Shown: piece by piece, positions 1-8,083 of the stretch
Numbering within the stretch: the first letter of the stretch is position 1
Layout of the letters: each line of letters starts with the position of its first letter
Assembly: GCA_964503045.1 (NCBI GenBank)
Contig: CAZCZI010000014.1
Coordinates: forward strand, 62,001 to 126,000
DNA: 64,000 bases
Direction of reading: 5' to 3'
From: CAYZJR01 sp964503045
GTDB lineage: Bacteria; Cyanobacteriota; Vampirovibrionia; Obscuribacterales; Obscuribacteraceae
Notes under the pieces: generated by a model
Databases searched by the model: none
What the model saw: only the letters and a program-made list of their open reading frames with translations
Told to the model about the DNA's origin: nothing
Translations under genes and position numbers: made by a program

Positions 1-62
1 TCAAACTTGATTCTGGCTGTACGATTATATGGTCGGCAAATTCGAAGATTTGAGAAGGTTCA

Positions 63-1628
63 ATGAGCGTACTCCTTGGCATTGATATCGGCACGTCAGG
101 AACCAAAACAATTGCAATCGACTCCGATGGAAAGCTGTTGGCGCAGGCGACAGAGAGCTATCCCAGCTCTCAGCCAAAACCATTATGGAGTGAGCAAAAT
201 CCGGACCATTGGTGGAACGCCACAGTAAGCACCGTAAAACAGGTCATCTCTCGAGCAGGACTCAAGCGTGACGATGTGGTGGCAATTGGATTGTCCGGTC
301 AGATGCATGGTTCTGTCTTTCTAGATCGCGATAACAATGTCATTCGCCCCGCAATTTTATGGAACGATCAAAGAACAGCAATCGAAACTGCGGAGATGGA
401 AGGAGCTGTCGGCGGGCGCGAAAAGCTCATTCAGCTTGTCGCGAATCCTGGCTTGACCGGATTTACAGCACCGAAGATTCTATGGCTGAGAAAGCACGAA
501 CCGAAAAATTTCGAAAAGACACACAAAATACTTCTTCCAAAAGATGATGTCCGGCGCAGATTGACCGGTGAATTTGCAACCGATGTAAGTGATGCAAGCG
601 GAACATTACTGCTTGATGTTTCCAAAAGAGAGTGGTGCAAACCTTTATTGTCGAAACTCGATTTGAATATCGATCTGCTCCCGCGTTGTTTCGAATCAGA
701 TGAGGTAACCGGCACGCTGACAAAAGAAGCGGCAGATCTCCTGGGACTTTCCACGAAGTGTTTGGTAGTTGCCGGAGCCGGTGACTGTCCCGCAGGTGGT
801 ATCGGTAATGGTGTTGTTGAAACTGGAATAGTTTCAACCATTGTTGGAACGGCAAGTATTGCTTTAATACACAGTGATAATTTTGCTCTTGACCCAACCG
901 GAAGGCTGCACACTATTTGCCATGCGATGCCTGGAAAGTGGCTGATGATGGGCGCCAACCTATGCGGCGGCGGTGCACTTCAATGGTTTAGAAATGAGCT
1001 CTGTGCAACAGACTTTTCTCTCTTCTCTAAAGAAATGTCGTCAGGAAATGGAAATGAAAATGGTCGAACATTTTATCAGACTCTCTCTACTGAAGCACAG
1101 AATGTTCCACCAGGAAGTGAAGGATTGTTTTTCCTTCCCTATTTATCGGGTGAGCGAACCCCGCACAATGACCCGTACGCGCGGGCATGTTTTCTCGGAC
1201 TGACACTTGCACATAGACGCGGGCACATGGTGCGCTCGGTAATGGAAGGAGTCGCATACAACATGCGTGACAGCATAGAAATGATGGAAGAACTCGCAGT
1301 GCCCGTCAGTCAAATTCGCGCCACGGGTGGTGGTGCACATAGCGAAGTATGGCGTAGCATTCAAGCAGATGCATTCGGTCGAAGTGTGCATACGATTAAT
1401 TGCGAAGAAGGTCCTGCATACGGCGTTGCGTTGCTTGCAGGCGTGGGCGCGAAGGTATTTGCAAATGTGGAGGAAGCGTGCGCTGCCAATATTCACGTTG
1501 TCGGCGAAACGAAGTGCAGCAAGGACAACGTCGAGTATTACAATCGTGCGTTTCCTCTATGGAAGAGTTTCTACCCATCTCTCAAACATTCGTTTAGACA
1601 GATTGCTAAGCTCGAAGACGCGAAGTAA
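63..1628 (+). CDS. xylB: Xylulokinase (FGGY carbohydrate kinase)
   Basis: Phosphorylates D-xylulose to xylulose 5-phosphate with ATP, feeding the pentose phosphate pathway in the cytoplasm. The 521-residue product has the usual length and both FGGY halves. The N-terminal phosphate-binding motif GIDIGTSGTKT is at residues 6-16, the substrate-loop signature GLSGQMHG at 76-83, and ILWNDQR at 98-104. The catalytic aspartate falls in GAGDCPAGG (D241), and the second nucleotide-binding half holds GGGAHSEVW. The ATG is preceded by GAGAAGG. No other xylose gene is nearby, so another FGGY sugar is possible, although the sequence reads as xylulokinase throughout. Confidence 0.9.
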   Translation: MSVLLGIDIGTSGTKTIAIDSDGKLLAQATESYPSSQPKPLWSEQNPDHWWNATVSTVKQVISRAGLKRDDVVAIGLSGQMHGSVFLDRDNNVIRPAILWNDQRTAIETAEMEGAVGGREKLIQLVANPGLTGFTAPKILWLRKHEPKNFEKTHKILLPKDDVRRRLTGEFATDVSDASGTLLLDVSKREWCKPLLSKLDLNIDLLPRCFESDEVTGTLTKEAADLLGLSTKCLVVAGAGDCPAGGIGNGVVETGIVSTIVGTASIALIHSDNFALDPTGRLHTICHAMPGKWLMMGANLCGGGALQWFRNELCATDFSLFSKEMSSGNGNENGRTFYQTLSTEAQNVPPGSEGLFFLPYLSGERTPHNDPYARACFLGLTLAHRRGHMVRSVMEGVAYNMRDSIEMMEELAVPVSQIRATGGGAHSEVWRSIQADAFGRSVHTINCEEGPAYGVALLAGVGAKVFANVEEACAANIHVVGETKCSKDNVEYYNRAFPLWKSFYPSLKHSFRQIAKLEDAK

Positions 1629-1634
1629 CTGGAA

Positions 1635-2243
1635 TTAGAATAACTTCGAACTGCCGGTGGTGAATGACGGCGGCGCGTGTTGTCGCATGGTGGCTGCCCA
1701 ATCGACAATAAATGTTCCGTCAGATTGCTGTGACCAAACAATTCGACGTATGGGCGTGTTTTGCACGTGATGATAAAGCACTCCAACGCGCTCATAAAAT
1801 CCGCGCGTGTGAAATGTGTTGGGCAGATTCAACGACACCATATCTAAATGGTGGAAAAACTCATGACACAAAGTGGAAAGAAACGTGCCATAAGACGTCG
1901 GTTTCTTCTGCACTGCTGTGCGCATCCACAGCCTAATACGAGCCGTGTCAGGATCGTAGTCGCCAAAAGTTTCATACACCCAACTTTCGGTAACTTTCCT
2001 TGGACGGGTGCTTAGTACTTTCACTGTTGGAGTTTTGATGTTGTACCCAACGCTCAGGGCATCGATTAGTGCTTTCGATGCTACTTGAACTTTGTTGCAG
2101 TCATCGGTCGCGAGCGCTTTCTTCAATTCCGCCGCAAGCGAACGCGCAGGCTCCGCCGGCGGGAGATGAATCGTGCGCATCGAATCGCTGCGCAGGTACT
2201 CTTCCTTGCGGGGTGTTGTTCGTGGAACCTTCTCTGTGTGCAT
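1635..2243 (-). CDS. Putative zinc metallopeptidase-like protein (HEFFH motif)
   Basis: A protein of about 202 residues with the zincin motif HEFFH at residues 127-131 followed by HLD, so a zinc-dependent peptidase fold is likely. No signal peptide is visible. I cannot name the family. I placed the start at the ATG at 2243 because the upstream in-frame residues do not look conserved; an ATG at 2312 is also in frame. The gene is convergent with xylulokinase, with only 6 bases between the stops, and shows no operon partner. A structural rather than catalytic role cannot be excluded, because the third zinc ligand is not obvious. Confidence 0.6.
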   Translation of the reverse strand: MHTEKVPRTTPRKEEYLRSDSMRTIHLPPAEPARSLAAELKKALATDDCNKVQVASKALIDALSVGYNIKTPTVKVLSTRPRKVTESWVYETFGDYDPDTARIRLWMRTAVQKKPTSYGTFLSTLCHEFFHHLDMVSLNLPNTFHTRGFYERVGVLYHHVQNTPIRRIVWSQQSDGTFIVDWAATMRQHAPPSFTTGSSKLF

Positions 2244-2572
2244 TACAGAGATTCTAACTCTGAAATCGTGATTCTGGGCGGTTTTTAGAAGACGGGAATC
2301 GCTAAAGTGCACCTATATTCGTTGTGGTACAGGTGTTCTTACAGAAATTATTTTCAAAAGATCCAAGAGTGTGTCTTTAGGTTGAAACCCTATATATAGG
2401 ACTATTAGATCCAAAATCCCTTCAGAAGATTAAATGACTGGGACTAAGGTCAAGATTCTCGCCAAAATGGGTCGCGAACTCAGCCGTCCTCACGAAAGCC
2501 CTACGAACTATCCGTAAGATGGGCAATGTAGTCAAGGTTATCGCGAAAGAAGGGATAGGGAGGACTGAGACA
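2244..2572. promoter_or_regulatory. Divergent intergenic region
   Basis: 329 bases between two divergent genes, so it should hold both promoters. An AT-rich TATATATAGG element lies near 2390-2400. A 27-codon open frame starts with ATG at 2434 and ends before the downstream gene, but has no strong ribosome binding site. I see no RNA gene. Confidence 0.35.
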
Positions 2573-3199
2573 ATGAAAGGCTATGCAATCGGATTCGGAA
2601 TCGCACTTGGAGTGGCACTAAGCGGATTTCAAAATGCCGAGGCTTTAACGCAGAATCTGGCACAGGCTGGTCAACAGCCGGCACAAGCGCAGCCGAGCCA
2701 GGCACCCCAGTCTCAGCAAGCTCCAAACCCACAAACGCAGCCGCAGAAAGGCAAAAGCGGCGACAACTTGCCGTGTGTTAGCCGCCAAATGCAAGTAAAT
2801 GCCCCAGTTGATAAGGTTTGGCAAGCGATTCAAGATCGCCGGAAGTCCGATCCTGCCCACCGCCAGCTGCTTTCCTACGACGGCAACGTGGCTGTGATTA
2901 AGGAAACCTTCCCATCCATGCCCGTTCTCGGCACAGGAATCTGCACTTACACTGAGCGCGAGTTCCGCCCGGTACGCCGAATCGTATATTCCATGGTTGC
3001 TTCGCCGAAGTTCCGCACCTTCGAAGGCTGCTGGACATTAACACCGGGAAGCGCCCCAAATACCACGTTGGTTACGCTGAGCTTTACCTTTGATCCCGGC
3101 ATCCGCTTCCCACTGTGGGATCGCATCGCCAAGGGCTCGATGAACAAGAATGTGAAAGACACGATTCAAGAGGTCAATAAGCTTGCAACCGCCCAATAG
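2573..3199 (+). CDS. Secreted SRPBCC/START-like protein
   Basis: The start is at the ATG at 2573, which has GGGAGG 10 bases upstream and begins a clear signal peptide (MKGY..., hydrophobic core, cleavage near NAEA). The mature protein begins with a flexible linker rich in Gln, Pro and Ala (about 50 residues). It then has a domain with the pattern of the SRPBCC/polyketide-cyclase helix-grip fold (VNAPVDKVWQAI near its start, a tryptophan-rich strand, a C-terminal amphipathic helix). Such domains bind hydrophobic ligands in a central cavity; no ligand can be predicted here. Likely periplasmic or exported. In-frame sequence upstream to 2519 lacks a ribosome binding site and would spoil the signal peptide. 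Confidence 0.6.
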   Translation: MKGYAIGFGIALGVALSGFQNAEALTQNLAQAGQQPAQAQPSQAPQSQQAPNPQTQPQKGKSGDNLPCVSRQMQVNAPVDKVWQAIQDRRKSDPAHRQLLSYDGNVAVIKETFPSMPVLGTGICTYTEREFRPVRRIVYSMVASPKFRTFEGCWTLTPGSAPNTTLVTLSFTFDPGIRFPLWDRIAKGSMNKNVKDTIQEVNKLATAQ

Positions 3200-3208
3200 A
3201 CGCCCACC

Positions 3209-3228
3209 GGTGCCAGAAGTCGGGCACC
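3209..3228 (+). terminator. Weak terminator-like hairpin
   Basis: GGTGCC and GGCACC form a 6-bp stem with an 8-base loop just after the SRPBCC gene stop. It is followed by an A-rich stretch rather than a clean U-run. A second inverted repeat, ACGGCCGG/CCGGCCGT at 3245-3274, follows. Confidence 0.35.
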
Positions 3229-3396
3229 TGAAAAAGAACCTTTTACGGCCGGAACACTAACGTCAACCGGCCGTCTACATTTCCATTGGTTCGAAAGTTT
3301 GGAAGATATAAGCGAACCTCCGGTAGGAGCGATGCATGATAGCAACGCACCGCCAGTAGTGCTCACCGTGTTTAGAAATCATTTCGGAGAAGGATC

Positions 3397-3600
3397 ATGT
3401 TTAACTCATTCGATATCGTTGAAGGAAGCGGTAATACAGGTCTCTCCGGCAAGAAAATGATTCAATGCAATGCGGCGGTTAGCGAAACCAAAGAAACCTC
3501 GCGCAATCCAAACTCCGCCGAAGCGCAAACGGCAACGGAATCTACACCAGTGTGCTCGAACGGTGTTTGCATGGTTACCTGGAAGCCACGCCGCGTGTAA
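3397..3600 (+). CDS. 67-residue peptide with C-terminal CxxxC-TWKP motif
   Basis: A short independent gene. GGAGAAGG lies at the right distance from the ATG, and a perfect hairpin terminator follows 30 bases after the stop. The product has no signal peptide. Its first two thirds are polar and rich in Ser, Thr, Glu and Asn. It ends in a compact motif CSNGVCMVTWKP plus basic residues, with a third Cys in MIQCNAA. The paired cysteines and conserved-looking tail suggest a metal-binding, redox or modified peptide, but I do not recognise the family. The nearest peptide-modifying enzyme, the radical SAM protein at 6147-8018, is 2.5 kb away on the other strand, so a link is not supported. Confidence 0.55.
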   Translation: MFNSFDIVEGSGNTGLSGKKMIQCNAAVSETKETSRNPNSAEAQTATESTPVCSNGVCMVTWKPRRV

Positions 3601-3629
3601 TTCTCAAACAACAAGTTCAGGGTCCGCTC

Positions 3630-3660
3630 AGAGGTCCGTCGAATGTCTCGACGGACCTCT
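3630..3660 (+). terminator. Perfect 13-bp hairpin terminator
   Basis: AGAGGTCCGTCGA and TCGACGGACCTCT pair perfectly around a 5-base loop, followed by CTGTTGT. It closes the transcription unit of the 67-residue peptide. Confidence 0.75.
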
Positions 3661-3710
3661 CTGTTGTATACTCATCGACCACGCGCCTATGAGTCTTCAA
3701 GGAGAAACTG

Positions 3711-4406
3711 ATGAGATTGTGCACCAAACCTGCTCTAGCACTTGCATTTGCAACTGCGCTCACAATTGGTGTTTCGACATGTGCAAACTCCGAAGAAATT
3801 ATTGTGAAACCCACTGGTGAATTCGCGAAAATTGATATTGCGCCAGTTCACAAAGCGATAGACACTCTGAAGACTGGAACTCCAGAAGCTAAAGAAAAGC
3901 TCATTGCCGATATTAAAGCGTCATCACAGAACTATGCGCCGCCGGTTCTCTTTCTACTCTCAAATATTCTTTTTGAGAAAGGTGAAAAGGATGACGCGGC
4001 ATTTTGGTTTTATGCAGGACAATTGCGCGGGCGCTTCGATGCAAATATCTGTGCTGATGTTTCTGCTCGGCAAGCTATCTCTGTATTGAACATGACATTT
4101 GGACCACCAATAAATCAGTACGCTTTGAAGGATATTCCGAAGTTGGAAAAGTTGGTAGACAAAGTCGTTGCATGGGATGAGAAGACTCCATACAACTACG
4201 ATCACAGATGGATCAATTTGCATGGAATGGGTGCAATGATGTCTGGTCTTGATCCAAAAGATCAAAAGAAACCGGAACTGAGTCTGCCGAAAGACCAATG
4301 GGAGAAAATCGCGGCGGACACTCGGAAGACTTATAGCGATCAGTTTCATGAAGCTATGAAAGAGCTTGAGAAGCGAAGAGCAGCTGGAAGTGAGAGAACG
4401 CAGTAG
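3711..4406 (+). CDS. Secreted protein with helical-repeat character
   Basis: 231 residues with AAGGAGA before the ATG and a classical signal peptide cleaved near TCANSEE. The mature region is predominantly helical. One segment (PPVLFLLSNILFEKGEKDDAAFW is the span near residues 78-100) reads like a single TPR/Sel1-type helix pair, followed by a charged C-terminal helix. No catalytic motif is visible. Probably periplasmic. The neighbouring Dabb gene follows 38 bases later on the same strand and may be co-transcribed. I do not recognise a named family. Confidence 0.6.
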   Translation: MRLCTKPALALAFATALTIGVSTCANSEEIIVKPTGEFAKIDIAPVHKAIDTLKTGTPEAKEKLIADIKASSQNYAPPVLFLLSNILFEKGEKDDAAFWFYAGQLRGRFDANICADVSARQAISVLNMTFGPPINQYALKDIPKLEKLVDKVVAWDEKTPYNYDHRWINLHGMGAMMSGLDPKDQKKPELSLPKDQWEKIAADTRKTYSDQFHEAMKELEKRRAAGSERTQ

Positions 4407-4444
4407 AAAGTTGCTGGAATCCGACGCATAGTTTTGGAGAAACG

Positions 4445-4753
4445 ATGGCAAGACAATTGCGGCACGTTGTATGTTTCAAGTTTAGAGATGGTGTCTCGGC
4501 ATCGGATCAAGACAAAGTTGAAACCGAATTCTGTGCCTTGAAGACAAAAATTCCATGCATTGTGGATTTAGAGTGGGGCACAAACAGCAGTCATGAAGGG
4601 CTCAATAAAGGACTGACGCACTGCTTTATTCTTACTTTCGCTAGCGATCAAGACCGCGATGCATACCTGGTAGATTCTGCTCACCTGGAATTCGTCGAAA
4701 TCATCAAGCAACACTCTGATGACGTTATGGTGATCGATTTTTGGCGACTTTGA
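4445..4753 (+). CDS. Dabb (stress-responsive A/B barrel) domain protein
   Basis: 102 residues forming one Dabb domain. It opens with a strand LRHVVCFKFRDG, has the internal helix with EFCALKTKIP, and then the diagnostic LTHCFILTFASDQDRDAYL followed by a YxxHLEF-like segment (DSAHLEFVEI). Dabb proteins are small dimeric alpha+beta barrels; some have enzymatic roles, but most bacterial ones are uncharacterised. TTGGAGAAACG precedes the ATG. Cytoplasmic. It follows the secreted gene at 3711-4406 closely. Confidence 0.8.
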   Translation: MARQLRHVVCFKFRDGVSASDQDKVETEFCALKTKIPCIVDLEWGTNSSHEGLNKGLTHCFILTFASDQDRDAYLVDSAHLEFVEIIKQHSDDVMVIDFWRL

Positions 4754-4852
4754 GATTCTGAAATTGAATCATAGATTAACGGCAGCTTCTGGCTTTTGAT
4801 TGCTATTAGAATATAGATAGGTATCCGGTGAAACGTCACGCCGAGTCGACTA

Positions 4853-6028
4853 GTGTCCAAGAACAAGCGGGTTCTGATAATAGAAATAGCAATTCTTGCA
4901 GTTGTCGTGCTTTTGTGCGTACTGGCAGCGTGCAACGCCTTTGGCGGAGCTGATCCGATTTTTGTACAGGCGATGAAGGGTTGGCTGCCAATCGTGGCCG
5001 GGATTGTACTCATCGTAAGCAGCAAATTCGGTGGATATTTTTTCCTCAAAGGACTCGACAGTGCCGTCGACGACGATCACAATGCGAAACCGCGGCTGCT
5101 AGGGGGTGTCCTCCTGATCGCCGTTGGTTTATTGTTATCGGGCGCCATTCATTCCTTCTCGCAATCTCTCACTGTGTCCAGTGAGAAACTTTGGAGAGCG
5201 TATTTAGATCAAGGCAACAAGAAGAGTGACAGCGCGTTCGAGCAATCACCATTGCCAGGAAAGGAATTCGTGGCTGCTGATGCAGAAAAAATGTACAAAG
5301 ATGCATTGAAGCTGGCAGAAGCGTTTGGTGAAAAAGATCCGAGATTGATAATCAGCCTCAATAATCTTGGTTTGTTCTATCATCGCCAGAAAAAATATGA
5401 CCTCGCCGAGCCGCTCCTGAAGCGGATTGTCGTACTTCATGCTAAGTACAAGAGCGGCGAATCTGGAACCGTCGGACTCGCGCAAGAGCAACTCGCTTTT
5501 TTGTATCGCACACAAGGAAAAAACGATCTTGCGGCGGAGCAATACAGAGCAGCGCTCGCCCTGTATGAAAACGAATTGCTGCACTCTCACACTCAGTTCG
5601 TGGCTCAGCAAGCCCAGACCATCATGAATAACTTGTCTGAGATCAATATGATTTCTGACGCAGAGGTGGTCGCAAAGTATGAGCATTTCATCAATGAAGT
5701 GGAACAGTTTAGCCCTGATGAAACAGTGTGGTTTATAGAACCGTTGGCGACATGGAAGTCAGATCACAAATCGCCGGATGAGGCAGAAGCCCTGTATTTG
5801 AGAGAGATTGCAATTTTAGAAAAGCGAGCCAATCCTAAAGATCGCTTCAATCATTACACGATTCTTTTGGCCAACGCACTCGATGGTCGCGCCTGTATTC
5901 TTGAGAGAGAACGCAATCAGAAAAAGGAAGCTCTGCATTTAAACCTTCGCGCGTTCAAACTACGAAACAGTCCTAACACTCCAATTCCGAAAGGGTTTCT
6001 AGAACAACTGCAGGCATGCAAAGATTGA
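4853..6028 (+). CDS. Membrane-anchored TPR protein
   Basis: 391 residues starting with GTG. The N-terminal 105 residues hold three hydrophobic segments (about 8-27, 43-62 and 82-102), so the protein is anchored in the inner membrane. The remainder consists of tetratricopeptide repeats: MYKDALKLAEAFGEKDPR, then SLNNLGLFYHRQKKYDLAEP and QEQLAFLYRTQGKNDLAAEQ. TPR scaffolds mediate protein-protein contacts. No partner is apparent from the context. A decayed TPR-coding remnant lies directly downstream (6030-6139), which suggests that this gene or a relative was once tandemly duplicated or longer. Confidence 0.75.
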   Translation: MSKNKRVLIIEIAILAVVVLLCVLAACNAFGGADPIFVQAMKGWLPIVAGIVLIVSSKFGGYFFLKGLDSAVDDDHNAKPRLLGGVLLIAVGLLLSGAIHSFSQSLTVSSEKLWRAYLDQGNKKSDSAFEQSPLPGKEFVAADAEKMYKDALKLAEAFGEKDPRLIISLNNLGLFYHRQKKYDLAEPLLKRIVVLHAKYKSGESGTVGLAQEQLAFLYRTQGKNDLAAEQYRAALALYENELLHSHTQFVAQQAQTIMNNLSEINMISDAEVVAKYEHFINEVEQFSPDETVWFIEPLATWKSDHKSPDEAEALYLREIAILEKRANPKDRFNHYTILLANALDGRACILERERNQKKEALHLNLRAFKLRNSPNTPIPKGFLEQLQACKD

Positions 6029-6029
6029 A

Positions 6030-6139
6030 CCAAGGATCGCTTCGGTTTGTGCTGGGGATATTCTGATGCAGCAAGGCAAGCTTAAAGAGGCTCGCACCTG
6101 GAGAAGAAAGCACTGAAAGAGGGTTCTGGAGCTCATTGA
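6030..6139 (+). pseudogene. Frameshifted TPR gene remnant
   Basis: The frame containing GDILMQQGKLKEAR is typical of a TPR helix pair, and after a one-base shift it continues as LEKKALKEGSGAH and stop (6137-6139). There is no start or ribosome binding site, so this is the 3' end of a dead TPR gene next to the intact TPR gene. Confidence 0.5.
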
Positions 6140-6146
6140 TTTCGAT

Positions 6147-8018
6147 CTACGCAATATCAGGAACAGAAAGTCCCTTGCGGCTTATCATCGGTGTCCAGCA
6201 ATCGCGTTGTCCGAATAGTTGGAGGCGACGATTCGAGTCGAAATCTACGATAACAGTCTTTTGAAACCCTGCTGCTTTCAGCAGGTCCAGCAGCGTGAGA
6301 CGACTTGGATTGAGCCATACCCAACCCAATCTGCCAGGACCCCAGAATTCGTCTTCTCCGTTTTCTGCATAACTTGTCTGTGTCTCAATCAAGCAACGCC
6401 CGCCATCCTTTAAGTGATTGAATGCGGTTCTCAGCGCAACCAATGGATCGCTCAAATGCGAAAGTGTTCCGCACATTTGAATGTAGTCATACTGTCGCGA
6501 CTCTTCGTTACTCAGACCGAAGATTGAAGGACCAATGACTTTTATCGGAAGGAAGAACGTTTTTGCAAGATACTCGATTGCTTCGCGGTATTCATTTGAT
6601 TCTTCAACAACATCAACCTGTGCGCCAAGAGCGGCCAAGAGCACAGATGATCCTCCAGTCCAAGGTTCAACATCAAGGACTTGCATGCCGTCTAAGTTTG
6701 CCGGTAATGCTCCATATTCAATCCATCGACGAATGATGTTTTGATGCCGCCATCCCATCTCGCCATCAAACGTTGTGCCATCGCCAAGATCAATATTGTG
6801 CCCCCAGCGTTTTTGAGATAGGAAGTCTCGATTTTCTCGGTCAAAACTTTCTGTCTTTCTCCAATCTTCCAACCATTTGATGAGTTTTTTCGGAGATTTC
6901 AGTGACTTCGGTGATATCCTCGCCAATGCCGTTGTCATCGCCTTCTCAGTTTCGGAGCGACTGAATGGTGATTTATTCTTCGGGCATAGTGGATCGCCTT
7001 CAGCAAATCCTTCTCCGGCGTTAATTGATCTGCAGCGACATCCTCCGCAGACCTCGACGAATTCGCAGTCACCACAGGCGCCACCAAGCTGAGTGCGGTC
7101 CGCTATCTTGCAAAGCCTGCCATCTTCTACATAGCGTTCACGCAGGTTGAGATCTGGTTCTTCAATGTTGCCCAAGCCTTCCTTGCATGACGTGCAGATT
7201 AAGATCTTGCCGCCGCATTGAATGTGTATGGCACCGGAATTAGCTCCGCATCCACGACGCAGATAGGGTTTCTCCAACGCAACATCAAAGATGTGTGCGA
7301 GGGGATCTGTGAAGCGAACTGTCAATCCCCGGCTAGCAAAGTCGCGGCGTGCAGATAAAGTTTGTCTGCCAACTTCTGCGAACACAGCATCATTCTGCTC
7401 GATTGGTTTGCCGCGACCTTCGGGTTTCACCAAAGCGACACTAATGTCGCGTGCGCCCAGTTCACTTGCCAATTTTGCAGTCTGATAGATCTTCTCGTAG
7501 TTCTTCTCATTCACAGTCATGTTGATGAGAAACTTCAGTCCAGCTTCATTGCAGTACTGGGTGAACTTCACCAAGCCATCGAAGGCACCCGCCTTTCCGC
7601 GCACGAAATCATGTGTTACAGCATCAGGACCATCCAATGAAATGATCAGGTGACAGAAGTTGAGTTCTGCTAACGCCTGAATTACAGGTATTTTGTGAAC
7701 GGTCGCATTGGTAGTTATCGACACAAACTGCGAAATCGATTTCGCAGCTTTGACGAACTCATAGATATTTGGGTGGAGAAACGGCTCTCCGCCCGTTAGT
7801 GCAACTAGGTGCAGAGGACCGAACGCTTCTTTGACACGCTTCAGACGCCCTTCGAACTGTTCCAGCGTCAGCATACCTTCCAGCTTGTACGATGCGCTGC
7901 GCACGCAAAAATCGCAATACAGGTTGCACTTTTCAAGAATCTCGAACGCAACGATTGAGATCGGAGTCGGAGCCGCTTTATGTGCGGTTTCTCTGGCTAC
8001 CACCGTTTCCTGCGCCAT
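6147..8018 (-). CDS. Radical SAM-SPASM-methyltransferase fusion, putative RiPP-modifying enzyme
   Basis: 623 residues in three parts. The radical SAM core has CNLYCDFC at 31-38 (CxxxCxxC, binding the SAM-cleaving 4Fe-4S cluster), followed by the GGEPF motif. The SPASM region at about 255-350 has a Cys-rich pattern (CGAN, CGG, CTSC, CGDCEFVEVCGGCRC, and a final LCP), expected to bind auxiliary Fe-S clusters used in peptide modification. The C-terminal 200 residues form a class I SAM methyltransferase-like domain (LDVEPWTGGSSVLLAALG). A clear GAGAGGTG precedes the ATG. The gene lies 65 bases downstream of the HEYR-repeat precursor on the same strand, which makes that protein the likely substrate. 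SPASM enzymes are known to install C-C or C-S crosslinks, excisions or epimerisations; which applies here is unknown. Confidence 0.85.
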   Translation of the reverse strand: MAQETVVARETAHKAAPTPISIVAFEILEKCNLYCDFCVRSASYKLEGMLTLEQFEGRLKRVKEAFGPLHLVALTGGEPFLHPNIYEFVKAAKSISQFVSITTNATVHKIPVIQALAELNFCHLIISLDGPDAVTHDFVRGKAGAFDGLVKFTQYCNEAGLKFLINMTVNEKNYEKIYQTAKLASELGARDISVALVKPEGRGKPIEQNDAVFAEVGRQTLSARRDFASRGLTVRFTDPLAHIFDVALEKPYLRRGCGANSGAIHIQCGGKILICTSCKEGLGNIEEPDLNLRERYVEDGRLCKIADRTQLGGACGDCEFVEVCGGCRCRSINAGEGFAEGDPLCPKNKSPFSRSETEKAMTTALARISPKSLKSPKKLIKWLEDWRKTESFDRENRDFLSQKRWGHNIDLGDGTTFDGEMGWRHQNIIRRWIEYGALPANLDGMQVLDVEPWTGGSSVLLAALGAQVDVVEESNEYREAIEYLAKTFFLPIKVIGPSIFGLSNEESRQYDYIQMCGTLSHLSDPLVALRTAFNHLKDGGRCLIETQTSYAENGEDEFWGPGRLGWVWLNPSRLTLLDLLKAAGFQKTVIVDFDSNRRLQLFGQRDCWTPMISRKGLSVPDIA

Positions 8019-8042
8019 GCTGCACCTCTCAGACTTGAGGTC

Positions 8043-8061
8043 ATAGTCTAGCAGGGACTAT
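8043..8061 (-). promoter_or_regulatory. Hairpin between precursor and modifying enzyme
   Basis: On the minus strand ATAGTC, a 7-base loop and GACTAT form a short stem between the repeat-protein stop and the radical SAM ribosome binding site. It has no U-run, so it may be a leaky attenuator or RNA-stability element that sets the precursor:enzyme ratio. Confidence 0.3.
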
Positions 8062-8083
8062 AGAGTTGTTCGTGAGTGGAAAG

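Noticed and set aside
2434..2517. A 27-codon frame upstream of the SRPBCC gene
   Set aside because: Only a poor ribosome binding site and no supporting feature.
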